Source: Secundilactobacillus silagei JCM 19001 (GTDB taxonomy: Bacteria > Bacillota > Bacilli > Lactobacillales > Lactobacillaceae). From it: DNA of 64,000 nt. Within the stretch, counting starts at the first letter, position 1, and each line of letters begins with the position of its first letter. Shown here piece after piece: positions 52,666-62,228 of the stretch. Below the pieces are notes generated by a model. That model did not search any database, was not told where the DNA came from, and saw nothing but the letters and a program-made list of their open reading frames with translations. The position numbers and the translations under genes were made by a program. The stretch spans positions 62,001 to 126,000 of the forward strand of contig NZ_BCMG01000003.1 in NCBI RefSeq assembly GCF_002217945.1, written 5' to 3'.

Positions 52666-54066
52666 CTACTGCGCTGCCTTAGCTTGTTTCTGGAAATTAA
52701 TCAAAATTAAGATGAACGCAGTCACCGCTAAAACTGCTAGCAGGATAAAATCATGTGCACCACCGCGAGCTGACAGTGCCGCCTGCGATAAATGCGAATT
52801 GCTATGCTGACTGCTGGTTAAAATGGCGGCCATAATGGCGGTCCCAATCGAACCAGCATATTGCTGGCTGGTGTTAAAGGCTGCGTTAGCGTCCTGCTGC
52901 AATTTACCATCGACCTGCTTGATCCCATTGGTCATGACGTTGCCAAAACTAAACCCGAAGCCGAGACCAAAAATCAGGTAGAAGAATATAATCAGCGGAA
53001 TCGTCAAATGCAGACCAAAGATGGCAAACAGGACCATCGAAATCACGATCAGCGTGATCCCAAAACGAATCGGATAGCCCGCACCGTGTGAATCTAACAG
53101 CCGGCCACTCATTGGCTGCACAATGCCAGAAACCAGACTGCCTAACAGGATTGCCGAACCAGCGACCAGTGAATTCGCACCGAATACCAGCTGGCTGTAA
53201 TTTGGCAGCAAGTATGAGATCCCGATGTTCATCAACTGGATTAAGAAGTAAGGCATAATGCTCAAAACGAATGTTGGTGACTTAAAGATCGACAGGTCCA
53301 GCAAGTCACGTTCTGAATGAAATGAGTGGTAAACAAATAATCCGATTACCACGATACCAGCGATCAAGAAACCCCAGAACTGAAGACTGAGCCAGCCATA
53401 ATTACCGGCTTCCGTGAACCCTTCAGCAATCAGGAAAAAGGAAATACCTAGTAGTATCAGACCCAGAAAATCGAACGCATCGCGACGGGTCTTCATCTTC
53501 TGCGGAATCGTGAAAGCTCCCAGTAAAACGGCAATCACAACGATTGGCAAGATAAACCAGAAGATTTCCCGCCAGCTGAACAGAAAGGTGTTCATGCCAC
53601 CATAAGTTGGGCCAAGCGACGGTGCCACGCCAACCGTCATGCCGCCGATGCCCATGAACACACCTAACCGGGCAACCGGGATCTGCTGCAAAATAATTGC
53701 AAACAACAACGGAATCGCATATCCCGTAGCAACGGCCTGAATCAAACGACCGATCAGTAACCCAATGAAGTTGGGTGCTAAGCCGCACACAAAGCTACCC
53801 ACAATAAAGGCCACTCCGGCAAAAATAAAAATACTGCGAATCTTAAAGCGCCGCTGGACGAAGGCTGATGTCGCCATCGTCAGTGAAACCAATAATAAAT
53901 AGCCCGTTGAAAGCCATTGCACCACACTCATGGACAGACTAAACTGCTTCATCAGCGTTGGAAACGTGACGTTCATCGATGTTTCAGTCAAAACACCGCA
54001 AAAAGCCAGTAATCCAGCACCAATGATGGCCAGAATTGTCTTTTTAGGAATGGCTTGATTTGACAA
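52666..54066 (-). CDS. MFS exporter of the DHA2 (14-TM) family
   Basis: 466 residues with about 14 helices. The DHA2 marks are the helix-1 region LTETSMNVTFPTLMKQF, the WLSTGYLLLVSL helix-2 motif, GRLIQAVATGYAIPL, and motif C-like GGMTVGVAPSLGPTYGG. Proton-driven drug export is the family role (LmrB/EmrB/FarB-like). The start is TTG with GAGAGAGG nine bases upstream. A single-gene unit. Confidence 0.88.
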   Translation of the reverse strand: MSNQAIPKKTILAIIGAGLLAFCGVLTETSMNVTFPTLMKQFSLSMSVVQWLSTGYLLLVSLTMATSAFVQRRFKIRSIFIFAGVAFIVGSFVCGLAPNFIGLLIGRLIQAVATGYAIPLLFAIILQQIPVARLGVFMGIGGMTVGVAPSLGPTYGGMNTFLFSWREIFWFILPIVVIAVLLGAFTIPQKMKTRRDAFDFLGLILLGISFFLIAEGFTEAGNYGWLSLQFWGFLIAGIVVIGLFVYHSFHSERDLLDLSIFKSPTFVLSIMPYFLIQLMNIGISYLLPNYSQLVFGANSLVAGSAILLGSLVSGIVQPMSGRLLDSHGAGYPIRFGITLIVISMVLFAIFGLHLTIPLIIFFYLIFGLGFGFSFGNVMTNGIKQVDGKLQQDANAAFNTSQQYAGSIGTAIMAAILTSSQHSNSHLSQAALSARGGAHDFILLAVLAVTAFILILINFQKQAKAAQ

Positions 54067-54273
54067 AGTAAGGATCCTCTCTCTTAAATAGATAATTTAG
54101 TAAAATAGGTTGTCTTAACTATGATAACTCATGTTAGTTTAGTGAACATCATTATCAAACCTATTTAGTATAGGCGTTTCCGGCTAAAAAAGCCAAAGCA
54201 TCAAGCATTGAAACCAGGATTGGCACTCTTTAGAGTATAATTTAGTTAGTCATTTAAGGGGGAGGCATTTTCA

Positions 54274-55386
54274 TTGCAAGGCGATTATTTAGTTTATGTT
54301 CGGGTTGGCTGGGTGTTCACTGCATTCTTTTTGGCTGTCTTTGGGATCAGCTACAGTTTTAATCGGACCTGGTTACGAAATGGCATCTGGTTCAACCTCT
54401 TTTTTTACAGCTTTTGGCTGACACTGGCGATTACCATTCTCAATACGGACAACAACGCCATTATTTATCCGGTGGGCCTTTTATTCCTGTTCGTTCTATT
54501 CTGCATTGGACTGGTCTTTGCCTTACAAGCCATTTTGCTGCTGTGGAACGCAGCCATCGTCAGGCGGCGGGAGAGCCATTCGCTGGCCAATTCACTGACG
54601 CTATATCTGGGTATCGGAATCATTTTACTGCCGTTTATCATCAGTTTGATCAAGACGCATTTACCCGTCTTTTGGGCGGATCTGCTCATTACTTTTCCAG
54701 TTCTTTGTATTTTATACATGGTCTTCTGGTTTTATAACTACCTCACCGTATTAGCGCTATATCAGGCTTATTGGCCACGTCATAATAAGAACTTCATCAT
54801 TGTGCTGGGCGCGGGATTGATGAATGGCGATCAGGTCACCCCGCTGCTGGGACAGCGGATCGATAAAGGCATTCAATTTTACCAACGGCAACTGCAAAAA
54901 ACCGGTCACGCACCCAAAATGATCTTTTCGGGCGGTCAAGGCGGCGATGAAACCGTTCCGGAGGGTGAAGCCATGCGCCAGTACGCAATTGCGCATGGTG
55001 TCGCCGTCAACGATGCGCTTGCTGAAACACAGTCCAAAACCACTTACGAAAACATGCTGTTTTCTAAGAAAATCATTGATGCATCACGCATTACTAAGCC
55101 GAAAACCCTTTTTGTGACCAACAACTACCATACTTTCCGGGCGGCTGTTGTTGCCCGTTCGGCTGGATTAAAAGCTGCTGGAATTGGGTCTAAAACGGCG
55201 GGGTTCTTCCTGCCAAACGCCGTGATGCGCGAATATATTGCGTTAGTCATGCGACAACGGAAATTACATTTGATCATGGTTGGACTGATGTTTCTGTTCT
55301 CATTGTTCTTAGTGATCTTAAACTTACATTCAGCTTGGATTGCTGATTTAATTCGAGCTATTCAAGGATTCCTGGACAATCTCTAA
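54274..55386 (+). CDS. YdcF/SanA-like (DUF218) membrane protein
   Basis: 370 residues. About five membrane helices (residues 5-165), then the DUF218 domain: FIIVLGAGLMNGDQVTPLLGQRID, MIFSGGQGGDETVPEGEAM, and SKTTYENMLFSKKI, with a final membrane helix at about 335-355. The family binds an uncharacterised ligand and is linked to cell-envelope integrity. The start is TTG preceded by GGGGGAGG. Cell-membrane location with the domain in one compartment, probably outside. Confidence 0.85.
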   Translation: MQGDYLVYVRVGWVFTAFFLAVFGISYSFNRTWLRNGIWFNLFFYSFWLTLAITILNTDNNAIIYPVGLLFLFVLFCIGLVFALQAILLLWNAAIVRRRESHSLANSLTLYLGIGIILLPFIISLIKTHLPVFWADLLITFPVLCILYMVFWFYNYLTVLALYQAYWPRHNKNFIIVLGAGLMNGDQVTPLLGQRIDKGIQFYQRQLQKTGHAPKMIFSGGQGGDETVPEGEAMRQYAIAHGVAVNDALAETQSKTTYENMLFSKKIIDASRITKPKTLFVTNNYHTFRAAVVARSAGLKAAGIGSKTAGFFLPNAVMREYIALVMRQRKLHLIMVGLMFLFSLFLVILNLHSAWIADLIRAIQGFLDNL

Positions 55387-55391
55387 AACTA

Positions 55392-55432
55392 AAAACAGAC
55401 CGCAGTGGAAATTTCCATTGCGGTCTGTTTTG
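55392..55432. terminator. Bidirectional terminator
   Basis: AAAACAGACCGCAGTGGAAA pairs with TTTCCATTGCGGTCTGTTTT (one G-U), between convergent genes. Confidence 0.9.
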
Positions 55433-55435
55433 GTT

Positions 55436-57049
55436 TTACTCAACAACGATTTTTACTTGGTAGCCATTACCCATTAATATCCGAGTGGCATTGTAAGGGC
55501 CGAGTCCCTTTCGATACAGAATATAAACGGTTTTATCCGTTGGAATTTCATTTAACCGATCCCGCAGTTCAGTCAACGGAATGGCTAAGTCTGATGGAAT
55601 CGTCCCACTGGCGGATTTGCCAGCTTCATGAATATCCAGGAAAATGCCAGCGTTCCGGTCAGTCACCGATAAATCACTGTAATGCACCGTTTGGTTGGCC
55701 TGCTGTCGCTGGTTAATGCCCACGTAACCCGCCATATTTAACGGATCTCGCGGTGCTGAGTATGGCGGCGAATACGGCAATTCAATGCTTGGCAGCTCAT
55801 CGATTGTGAGACCGCCGGCAATGGCAGCCGACAGTTCACCGGCGCGTTTATCCACCCCATTTTCACCGACGAATTGGCCACCCAAGATTTTCCCAGTGTC
55901 TGGTTCATACAGGAGCTTGATATTTAACCGTTTGGCATTGGGATAGAAGTAGGCATGGTCAAACGGCGTGATGAACAGACTAGCATAATTAGTGACACCC
56001 GCTGCCTGTAACGTTTGTTCTGAATAACCCACCATGCTGGCGGTGTAGTTGAAGACTTTAGCTGCACTGACGCCGACAAATCCAGGGTAACGCAGCGGCT
56101 CACCGTTCAAGATATCCGCTAATAAATGCCCCTGACGATTAGCGGCACTGGAGAGCAGACTGGGAATTGGTAGTCCAGTGATTCGACTAGTCGTTTCAAT
56201 CACGTCACCAATAGCATAAATATCAGGAACTGAAGTCGCTAATTGATCATCCACGACAATGTGGCGGTCCGCGGACAATTTAAGACCCGCATTTTCCGCC
56301 AGTTCACTATTGGGTGTGACGCCGGTGACCACTAGCAGCATATCCGTGGTCAGCACGCTACCATCCGACAAATGCAGCTGGTGGCCATGCTCTTCAACTG
56401 AATCGATAGTCTCACCCAGTTGAACATCGACCCCATTGTTAACCAGTTCGTCCTTTAGAAAGCCGGTCAGTTCAGGATCATAGGGCTGCATCACCTGATC
56501 TGCCTGATCTAGTAACGTCACTGATAGCCCTAAACGCTGAAGATTTTCGGAGAGTTCCACGCCAGCTGCACCGGCACCCAGAATCGTCACGCGCTTAGGT
56601 GATTCGGATTGAATAAACTGCTTGATGCGATCGCCATCCGCCAGGCTACGCAACGTAAACGTGTTAATTGCCTGTTCGATTCCTTTGATCCCCGGTAAAA
56701 CTGGTCGGGCACCAGTTGCAAGCACTAACTTGTCGTAACTTTCTTCGTACTGCTGGTCAGTCTCCAAATTGGTCACGTTCAAAACATGACGCTCTGGATC
56801 AATCGCGGTGACTTCATGACGCACCCGCACATCAATATTATTTTTCTGTTTTAAAATTTCCGGGGTGCGTTCAATCAGTGAATCACGGTCGGTAATAACA
56901 CCACCTAGATAGTAAGGTAAGGCACAACTGGCAATTGAGATATGTTCGCCACGTTCCAGGATAATGATCTCATTTTGTTCATTTAAACGCCGAAATCGGG
57001 TGGCAAATGATGGCCCACCAGCGATTCCACCAATGACGATGACTTTCAT
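55436..57049 (-). CDS. CoA-disulfide reductase-like flavoprotein with C-terminal rhodanese-like domain
   Basis: 537 residues. Flavoprotein core (1-445): FAD motif VIVIGGIAGGPSFATRFRR, redox Cys42 in ISIASCALPYYLGG, NAD motif VTILGAGAAGVELSENL, second FAD motif PDIYAIGDV. A rhodanese-like domain follows (about 455-537). Its active-site loop reads VYILYRKGLGPYNATRIL; the usual catalytic Cys (as in VYC) is replaced, so sulfur transfer is not expected. The core reduces CoA disulfides, persulfides or O2 with NAD(P)H. The start is ATG with GGAGG. Confidence 0.87.
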   Translation of the reverse strand: MKVIVIGGIAGGPSFATRFRRLNEQNEIIILERGEHISIASCALPYYLGGVITDRDSLIERTPEILKQKNNIDVRVRHEVTAIDPERHVLNVTNLETDQQYEESYDKLVLATGARPVLPGIKGIEQAINTFTLRSLADGDRIKQFIQSESPKRVTILGAGAAGVELSENLQRLGLSVTLLDQADQVMQPYDPELTGFLKDELVNNGVDVQLGETIDSVEEHGHQLHLSDGSVLTTDMLLVVTGVTPNSELAENAGLKLSADRHIVVDDQLATSVPDIYAIGDVIETTSRITGLPIPSLLSSAANRQGHLLADILNGEPLRYPGFVGVSAAKVFNYTASMVGYSEQTLQAAGVTNYASLFITPFDHAYFYPNAKRLNIKLLYEPDTGKILGGQFVGENGVDKRAGELSAAIAGGLTIDELPSIELPYSPPYSAPRDPLNMAGYVGINQRQQANQTVHYSDLSVTDRNAGIFLDIHEAGKSASGTIPSDLAIPLTELRDRLNEIPTDKTVYILYRKGLGPYNATRILMGNGYQVKIVVE

Positions 57050-57139
57050 AACACAGCCTCCATTTCAAATAAGCGTTTTCATTGAACTCAGCATACTGGT
57101 TCAGCCATTGATACGCAAGCGATAAGCCCTCTGCTGCGC

Positions 57140-57168
57140 TTGACAACTCTAGTAGTTTTCGGTAGTTT
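57140..57168 (+). promoter_or_regulatory. Possible promoter of the MFS gene
   Basis: Perfect -35 TTGACA (57140-57145), 17-bp spacer, weak -10 TAGTTT (57163-57168). Gives a leader of about 110 nt that contains the hairpin at 57224-57262. Confidence 0.45.
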
Positions 57169-57223
57169 TAAGTTACTAATTCGGAGCGTCGTATGACGAG
57201 ATAAGATGAAAATCGGACGGCAG

Positions 57224-57262
57224 AAGCCAGACAAGATTAGCAATAATTTTGGCTGGCTTTTT
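57224..57262 (+). terminator. Terminator-like hairpin in the MFS leader
   Basis: AAGCCAG pairs with CTGGCTT, with three more pairs above a mismatch, and a T5 run (57258-57262). It ends only five bases before the Shine-Dalgarno sequence. It may end read-through or attenuate the MFS gene. Confidence 0.55.
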
Positions 57263-57282
57263 GCCTGGGAAGGATGTTTTTA

Positions 57283-58428
57283 ATGGCTTCAAAACGCTCA
57301 ATTTGGTCGAAAAACTTTATTCTGCTGATGGCTGGCGATGCCTTACTTTTCATGGTATACAACATGCAGGTTCCCGTTTTGCCACTTTACGGGAAATCAC
57401 TGGGAATGAGTGCCTCGCAGATTGGCCTCTTCGTTGGAGCAATCATGTTTGCGGCAATGGTGGTACGGCTCTTTTCAGACCGGTTATTACACTATTTTAA
57501 AAAAAAGACCCTGCTGATAGCTGGCGTCTTACTCTATCTGGCAGCATCCGTCTGCTATCCGTTGTTCACCGCCTTTGCCCCACTGATTGCCTTCCGGTTA
57601 TTAAATGGTATCGGCCACGGCCTGGGAACCACTTACTTTGCCACCGCTGCTGCCGATGAACTGCCGTTAAATCGCATGGGTGAAGGTATTGGCTATTTTG
57701 GTATCAGCAGTATGTTTTCTGCTTCCATAGCGCCCCTAGTAGCCTTACCAATTGCTCAAAAGATCTCCTTTAACGCTTTCTTTCTGACCTGCATTCTCAT
57801 TTTAATACTGGCAATGGGCATGCTGGCCTTTATCAAGCCTAAGGTTAAACCGGTTGTCGCCACTAAGAAAACGCGGCTAGCTGGTATTCAAAAGGATTTT
57901 TTGCCCCAATCGCTGCTGATCTTTTGTCTGGGTTTGATTCAAAGCGGGGTGCTGTCCTACATTGCACTATTTGCAGAAATCCGCCACGTTCACGGTACTG
58001 CCTGGTTCTTCTTTACCGCCGCCATTGTGGGTGTTGCTTTACGGCCAATCGTGGGAAATCTCTTTGATCAGCGGGGACCATTTTTCGTACTGCTGCCAAG
58101 CGTGATCGGCCTGATTATTAGTTTTATCCTCATCTGTACACTGCATAGTCAATGGCAGCTGATTTTAGCCGGCGTTTTCTTTGGGGCAGCGGACGGTGCG
58201 ATCTTCCCTACTGTCCAGTCGTGGGTCCTAAAAGCAGCTGGTAAAGAGCGGCGTGAATCAGCCACCGGACAATTTTTAAACTGCTATGATTTCGGCATGG
58301 GGATCGGCGCTTATCTACTGGGAAAAGTGATTGATATTAGCAATTACGCCACCATGTTTCAAGTGATATTATATTTCACCATTGCTTATTTATTCTTCAC
58401 GCTATTCTATGCGCGGCGAAAAGCGTAA
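57283..58428 (+). CDS. MFS exporter (DHA1-like, 12 TM)
   Basis: 381 residues from ATG at 57283, with GGGAAGGA eight bases upstream; the ATG at 57274 lies inside that site. Twelve helices. Helix 1-2 VPVLPLYGKSLGMSASQIGLFVGA and RLLNGIGHGLGTTYFATAAADELP are typical of the YfcJ/YhhS-like DHA1 branch. Motif A is diverged (VVRLFSDRLLHYFKKK). Substrate unknown. A terminator-like hairpin occupies its leader. Confidence 0.88.
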   Translation: MASKRSIWSKNFILLMAGDALLFMVYNMQVPVLPLYGKSLGMSASQIGLFVGAIMFAAMVVRLFSDRLLHYFKKKTLLIAGVLLYLAASVCYPLFTAFAPLIAFRLLNGIGHGLGTTYFATAAADELPLNRMGEGIGYFGISSMFSASIAPLVALPIAQKISFNAFFLTCILILILAMGMLAFIKPKVKPVVATKKTRLAGIQKDFLPQSLLIFCLGLIQSGVLSYIALFAEIRHVHGTAWFFFTAAIVGVALRPIVGNLFDQRGPFFVLLPSVIGLIISFILICTLHSQWQLILAGVFFGAADGAIFPTVQSWVLKAAGKERRESATGQFLNCYDFGMGIGAYLLGKVIDISNYATMFQVILYFTIAYLFFTLFYARRKA

Positions 58429-58442
58429 ATCTGACAACACAA

Positions 58443-58489
58443 AAAGGACGTTCACCTATCAGTTTGTAGCTGATAGGTGAACGTCCTTT
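58443..58489. terminator. Bidirectional terminator
   Basis: AAAGGACGTTCACCTATCAG pairs perfectly with CTGATAGGTGAACGTCCTTT between MFS and clpL. Confidence 0.93.
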
Positions 58490-58519
58490 AATCTGTAAAT
58501 AGGTTAGTCACCATGCTGA

Positions 58520-60646
58520 TTAGGCGGTAACCGCCGCTTTTTCACTAATTTTAATCGTGCCGTCTACCAAATCAGCTTGTAAATGCTTAACATCCAAGTG
58601 ATCCAGATAGAAGTCGGTAACCTTATCTCTAATCTGCTGTTCAATAACCCGACGAAGCGGACGTGCGCCCATGGCTTCATCATAGCCTTCCGTCATCAAC
58701 CAGTTCTTGGCATCATCTGATACCGTCAAAGTAATCCCCTTCTTGGCCAATGTCTTATTCACATCGTCCAACAGCAGGTCGACAATTTGACTCAGATCAT
58801 CCTTAGTCAAATGACTAAACTGCACGATACCATTGAACCGGTTCAAGAATTCTGGTCTGAAGTAAGGTGCCAAACGATCGGATAGGCTCTCGTCCTTATC
58901 CTTATCACCAGTCAAGGCTTCATTACCGAAGCCAGCGTTAGAAGTAGCAATGATGATGGTGTTCTTAAAGTTGACCACGTTCCCTTGGCCATCCGTTAAC
59001 CGGCCATCATCCATGACTTGCAGCAACAGGGTCAAGACTTGTGGATCAGCTTTTTCAATTTCATCCAGCAGAACAATTGAGTACGGATTACGACGAACCT
59101 GTTCCGTTAAAGTGTTGCCGTTATCTTCGTAACCAACGTAACCGGCACTGGTCCCAATTAATTTAGAAACCGCGGTGCGATCACTATATTCACTCATGTC
59201 CAACCGGATAATGGCATCCTTGTTGCCAAACATATCTAAAGCTAACTGCTTCGCCAATTCCGTCTTACCAACACCGGTAGGACCGACAAACAGGAAGCTG
59301 CCGATTGGCCGGTTGCCTTCGTCAAAGCCAGCCCGGTTCCGCCGAATGGCCCGGGCAACCATGTCCACGGCTTCGTCTTGACCGATGACTTTAGCCTTCA
59401 ACCGTTTTGCCACGCCCTTCAGACGTTGAATATCGTTGGTCCCCATCTTAGCAACCGGAATCCCAGTCAATCGTTGAACGGATTCGGCCACATCGTTAGG
59501 CGTTGCAACTACCTTATTTTCGGTGCTGTCATCCGTATTCTTGATTTGGGCTTGAAGTTTATCGACTTGTTCCTTAGCTTTAGCTGCTTTTTCGTAGTCT
59601 TCAGCTTTGGCTGCGTCTTCTTTCGTCTTTTCTGCCGTCTTTAACTGTTCTTTCAGACTGGCTTCATCCGTACCAGCGTTGCCAGCTGCCAAATGAGCCG
59701 CGGTCATGTCGATCAGATCGATGGCCTTATCCGGTAAAGTCCGTTGCGGCATATATTGAACGGAATAGTCGACAGCCGCTTTCAAAACATCTTCCGGTAA
59801 AGTAACGTGATGATGCTTCTCGTAGAGACCTTTGACCCCTTTAAGAATTGCCAAAGTCGTTTCTGGTGATGGTTCATTGATCGTCACATCGTTGAACCGA
59901 CGAGCTAACGCCGTATCCTTTAAAATGGTGTTCCGGTATTCATCCTGAGTCGTGGCCCCGATCACGGTGATGTCACCACGGGAAAGTGATGGCTTAATGA
60001 TGTCAGCCAGCCCTTTGCCACCGTCTTCACCACCGGTCGAACCGATTCCTAAGATTTGATGAATTTCATCGAAGAACAGGATCACGTTACCGGCAGCCTT
60101 CACTTCTTTAACTAAGTTTTTAATGTTGTCTTCAAATGAACCCCGCAGCTGCGTGCCGGCTTCCAGTGAGGACAGGTCGATGGACCAGATTTCCTTGTCT
60201 TGAACGGCTTCTGGAACTTTACCGTCCGCAATCGCTTGTGCTAAGCCTTCCACTACGGCCGTTTTACCGACACCAGCATCGCCAACTAGGATCGGGTTAT
60301 TCTTGATCCGCCGACTTAAGATCTCGGCAGTCTCTTGAATTTCCTTATCCCGGCCGATAACTGGATCAAGTAAGCCATCGCGGGCTTCTTGGGTCAGGTT
60401 ACGCCCTAATTTTTCCAAAATACCGCCCTTTTTAACCGCGTGGTCACCGGCATCGTTGACTGGAATTTCGTGTTGGCGATCCGGTAACTTGCCAGTTGCA
60501 CGGTACTGTGCGAATTCATCGGGCGTTAATTCATGCCCGTTAACTTCATATCGGGCAGATTCACCGTTGCCCATCTGTCGAAAAAGGTTATTAAACATAT
60601 CATCCATATTGTTATTGAAGAATGGATCGTTAAAATTATTTGCCAT
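58520..60646 (-). CDS. clpL: ClpL, Hsp100 stress chaperone ATPase
   Basis: 708 residues. A short N-terminal domain with [21 protein letters not shown]1 with Walker [12 protein letters not shown] (about 120) and Walker B FFDEIH, a middle coiled segment (about 330-380; UVR-like [17 protein letters not shown]), AAA2 with Walker [12 protein letters not shown] and Walker B LLDEIEKA, and the C-terminal D2-small domain. No ClpP-binding tripeptide loop is apparent, as expected for ClpL, which disaggregates proteins without ClpP. Start ATG with GGAGGT. A perfect CIRCE element and a long structured leader lie upstream. Confidence 0.95.
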   Translation of the reverse strand: MANNFNDPFFNNNMDDMFNNLFRQMGNGESARYEVNGHELTPDEFAQYRATGKLPDRQHEIPVNDAGDHAVKKGGILEKLGRNLTQEARDGLLDPVIGRDKEIQETAEILSRRIKNNPILVGDAGVGKTAVVEGLAQAIADGKVPEAVQDKEIWSIDLSSLEAGTQLRGSFEDNIKNLVKEVKAAGNVILFFDEIHQILGIGSTGGEDGGKGLADIIKPSLSRGDITVIGATTQDEYRNTILKDTALARRFNDVTINEPSPETTLAILKGVKGLYEKHHHVTLPEDVLKAAVDYSVQYMPQRTLPDKAIDLIDMTAAHLAAGNAGTDEASLKEQLKTAEKTKEDAAKAEDYEKAAKAKEQVDKLQAQIKNTDDSTENKVVATPNDVAESVQRLTGIPVAKMGTNDIQRLKGVAKRLKAKVIGQDEAVDMVARAIRRNRAGFDEGNRPIGSFLFVGPTGVGKTELAKQLALDMFGNKDAIIRLDMSEYSDRTAVSKLIGTSAGYVGYEDNGNTLTEQVRRNPYSIVLLDEIEKADPQVLTLLLQVMDDGRLTDGQGNVVNFKNTIIIATSNAGFGNEALTGDKDKDESLSDRLAPYFRPEFLNRFNGIVQFSHLTKDDLSQIVDLLLDDVNKTLAKKGITLTVSDDAKNWLMTEGYDEAMGARPLRRVIEQQIRDKVTDFYLDHLDVKHLQADLVDGTIKISEKAAVTA

Positions 60647-60811
60647 ATTTCATGCACCTCCATGTGATTTGACACCCAAGCGCAACGCAAAGGCACCGTC
60701 TGGTCGACGGTGCCTCGCTGATTGCTATTAAGTTGGTTAGTCTAGTCAGTCGAGGCGGATAGCGAAATGATATCAAACACGCGTCTGATATAGTTCCTTT
60801 ATCCCCGCCAA
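60647..60811 (-). other. Structured 5' leader of clpL
   Basis: If transcription starts near 60812, the leader is about 165 nt. It contains a perfect stem AGGCACCGTC/GACGGTGCCT (60691-60700 with 60705-60714) without a T-tract, and an outer inverted repeat ATATCA...TGATAT (60770-60791). The function of these folds is unknown. Confidence 0.55.
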
Positions 60812-60818
60812 CAATTGT

Positions 60819-60847
60819 ATAGTATCACGTTTTTAGCACTCATGCAA
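60819..60847 (-). promoter_or_regulatory. Promoter of clpL
   Basis: On the minus strand, TTGCAT (complement of 60842-60847), 17-bp spacer, TACTAT (complement of 60819-60824). The -35 lies inside the CIRCE spacer. Confidence 0.6.
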
Positions 60848-60859
60848 GTAGAGTGCTAA
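60833..60859. promoter_or_regulatory. CIRCE element (HrcA operator)
   Basis: TTAGCACTC-N9-GAGTGCTAA, identical to the CIRCE consensus, over the clpL promoter. HrcA bound here would repress clpL at normal temperature. No CtsR heptad repeat is seen nearby. Confidence 0.97.
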
Positions 60860-60893
60860 AATATTTTTCATTTATTTTAGTACCCACATTCGT

Positions 60894-60899
60894 TATAAT
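60894..60899 (+). promoter_or_regulatory. -10 box of the aldo/keto reductase gene
   Basis: Perfect TATAAT, about 39 bp before the ATG; the -35 region (TTTATT at 60871) is poor. Confidence 0.5.
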
Positions 60900-60937
60900 A
60901 AACCCGTGTAGTGAAACGCTTACAAGGAGGATTCAAT

Positions 60938-61882
60938 ATGTCAAATACAGTTAAAATTGGTAAATCAGAAGTGACCTCAACACCATTAGGCCTCGGGACC
61001 AATGCTGTCGGTGGGTATAATTTATTTCCTAATTTAAATGACGATGACGGTTTAAACATCGTCAAAACGGGAATCGAAAACGGGATTACTTTGCTGGATA
61101 CGGCTTACGTCTATGGTCTGGGCCATTCTGAAGAGTTAGTGGGCCAAGCCATCAAAGACTTCGACCGCCACAAGTTGGTCATTGCCACTAAGGGTGCTCA
61201 GGATATGTCAACGGGTGAAGAAGTTGTCCGCAACGACCCGAAGTTTATTACGCAACAGGTTGAAAACAGTCTGAAACGCTTGGGTACGGATTACATTGAT
61301 ATTTACTATCTGCACTTCCCAGATAAAGACACTCCTAAAGCAGAAGCCGTGGGTGCCCTGGAGCGCTTGCGTGAACAAGGCAAGATTCGCGCCATTGGGG
61401 TCTCAAACTTCAGTCTGGATCAGATCAAAGAAGCCAACGCTGACGGCTACGTTGACGTGGTTGAAGATCAGTTCAGTCTGGTTCACCAAGACTTGGGTGC
61501 CGAAACGTTGCCATACTTAAAACAAAACAACATTAGTTTCGTGCCCTACTTCCCATTGGCAAGCGGCCTGTTAACTGGCAAGTACCAACATGACGTTAGT
61601 TTCCCTAAGGATGATATCCGTAGCGGAATGCCGATCTTCCAAGAACCTCTGTATAGCCAAATCCTAAAAGCGGTTGATACCGTTCGGCCAATTGCTGAAG
61701 CTCACGATGCCACGGTGGCGCAAACGGTTTTGGCTTGGTACATCAAAAACCCACTGATCAGCGTGGTCATTCCAGGTGCCAAGAAACCAGATCAAGTTGT
61801 TGCCAATGCTAAAGCAATGACCGTTGAACTGACCGATAAAGAATTTAAACAAATTGATGACGCTTTTGAAACTTTTAAGTAA
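60938..61882 (+). CDS. Aldo/keto reductase
   Basis: 314 residues from ATG at 60938, with AAGGAGG upstream. Beta/alpha barrel. The catalytic tetrad is visible: Asp and Tyr in LLDTAYVYGLG, Lys in LVIATKGA, His in IYYLHFPD. NADPH-binding C-terminal block PGAKKPDQVVANAKAM. Reduces carbonyl compounds; close substrate unknown. Divergent from clpL across the CIRCE element, which is 80 bp upstream of its start and could influence it. Confidence 0.92.
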   Translation: MSNTVKIGKSEVTSTPLGLGTNAVGGYNLFPNLNDDDGLNIVKTGIENGITLLDTAYVYGLGHSEELVGQAIKDFDRHKLVIATKGAQDMSTGEEVVRNDPKFITQQVENSLKRLGTDYIDIYYLHFPDKDTPKAEAVGALERLREQGKIRAIGVSNFSLDQIKEANADGYVDVVEDQFSLVHQDLGAETLPYLKQNNISFVPYFPLASGLLTGKYQHDVSFPKDDIRSGMPIFQEPLYSQILKAVDTVRPIAEAHDATVAQTVLAWYIKNPLISVVIPGAKKPDQVVANAKAMTVELTDKEFKQIDDAFETFK

Positions 61883-62228
61883 ATGAAGAGCGGTAAGTCG
61901 TTGGACGAATCCAGATTAAAGAGTGTGTAGGTGAGCATTTAGAGGCTGAAACACGTTTAGGCAACGTAGAACTGAACTAAAACGTATTTCATCACCATAC
62001 TTTCAGACACATACTAAAACAAAAAGTTCTGATATCAATCGATTCTCATTGATTGATATCAGAACTTTTTATTTTCACTGAAAATGAAACTAAGATTGCA
62101 CACAACTTTCCGGAACTTTACAGATTAATAAGGAAGCGAAACTTTGTCTGATGCCATTACATTAGAAGTTTCAAATAATCATAGTTACGTGGTTAAGCTA
62201 TAATAATTTTTGATTCTTCAATTTATAA
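61883..62228. other. Gene-free region with inverted repeat and terminator
   Basis: 346 bases. An imperfect inverted repeat TGAAACACGTTTAG (61947-61960) / CTAAAACGTATTTCA (61977-61991), then a strong terminator (62021-62070). The remaining 160 bases are AT-rich and show nothing I can name. Confidence 0.55.
62021..62070. terminator. Bidirectional terminator
   Basis: Perfect 20-bp stem (62021-62040 with 62051-62070) with A5 and T5 ends. Confidence 0.93.
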
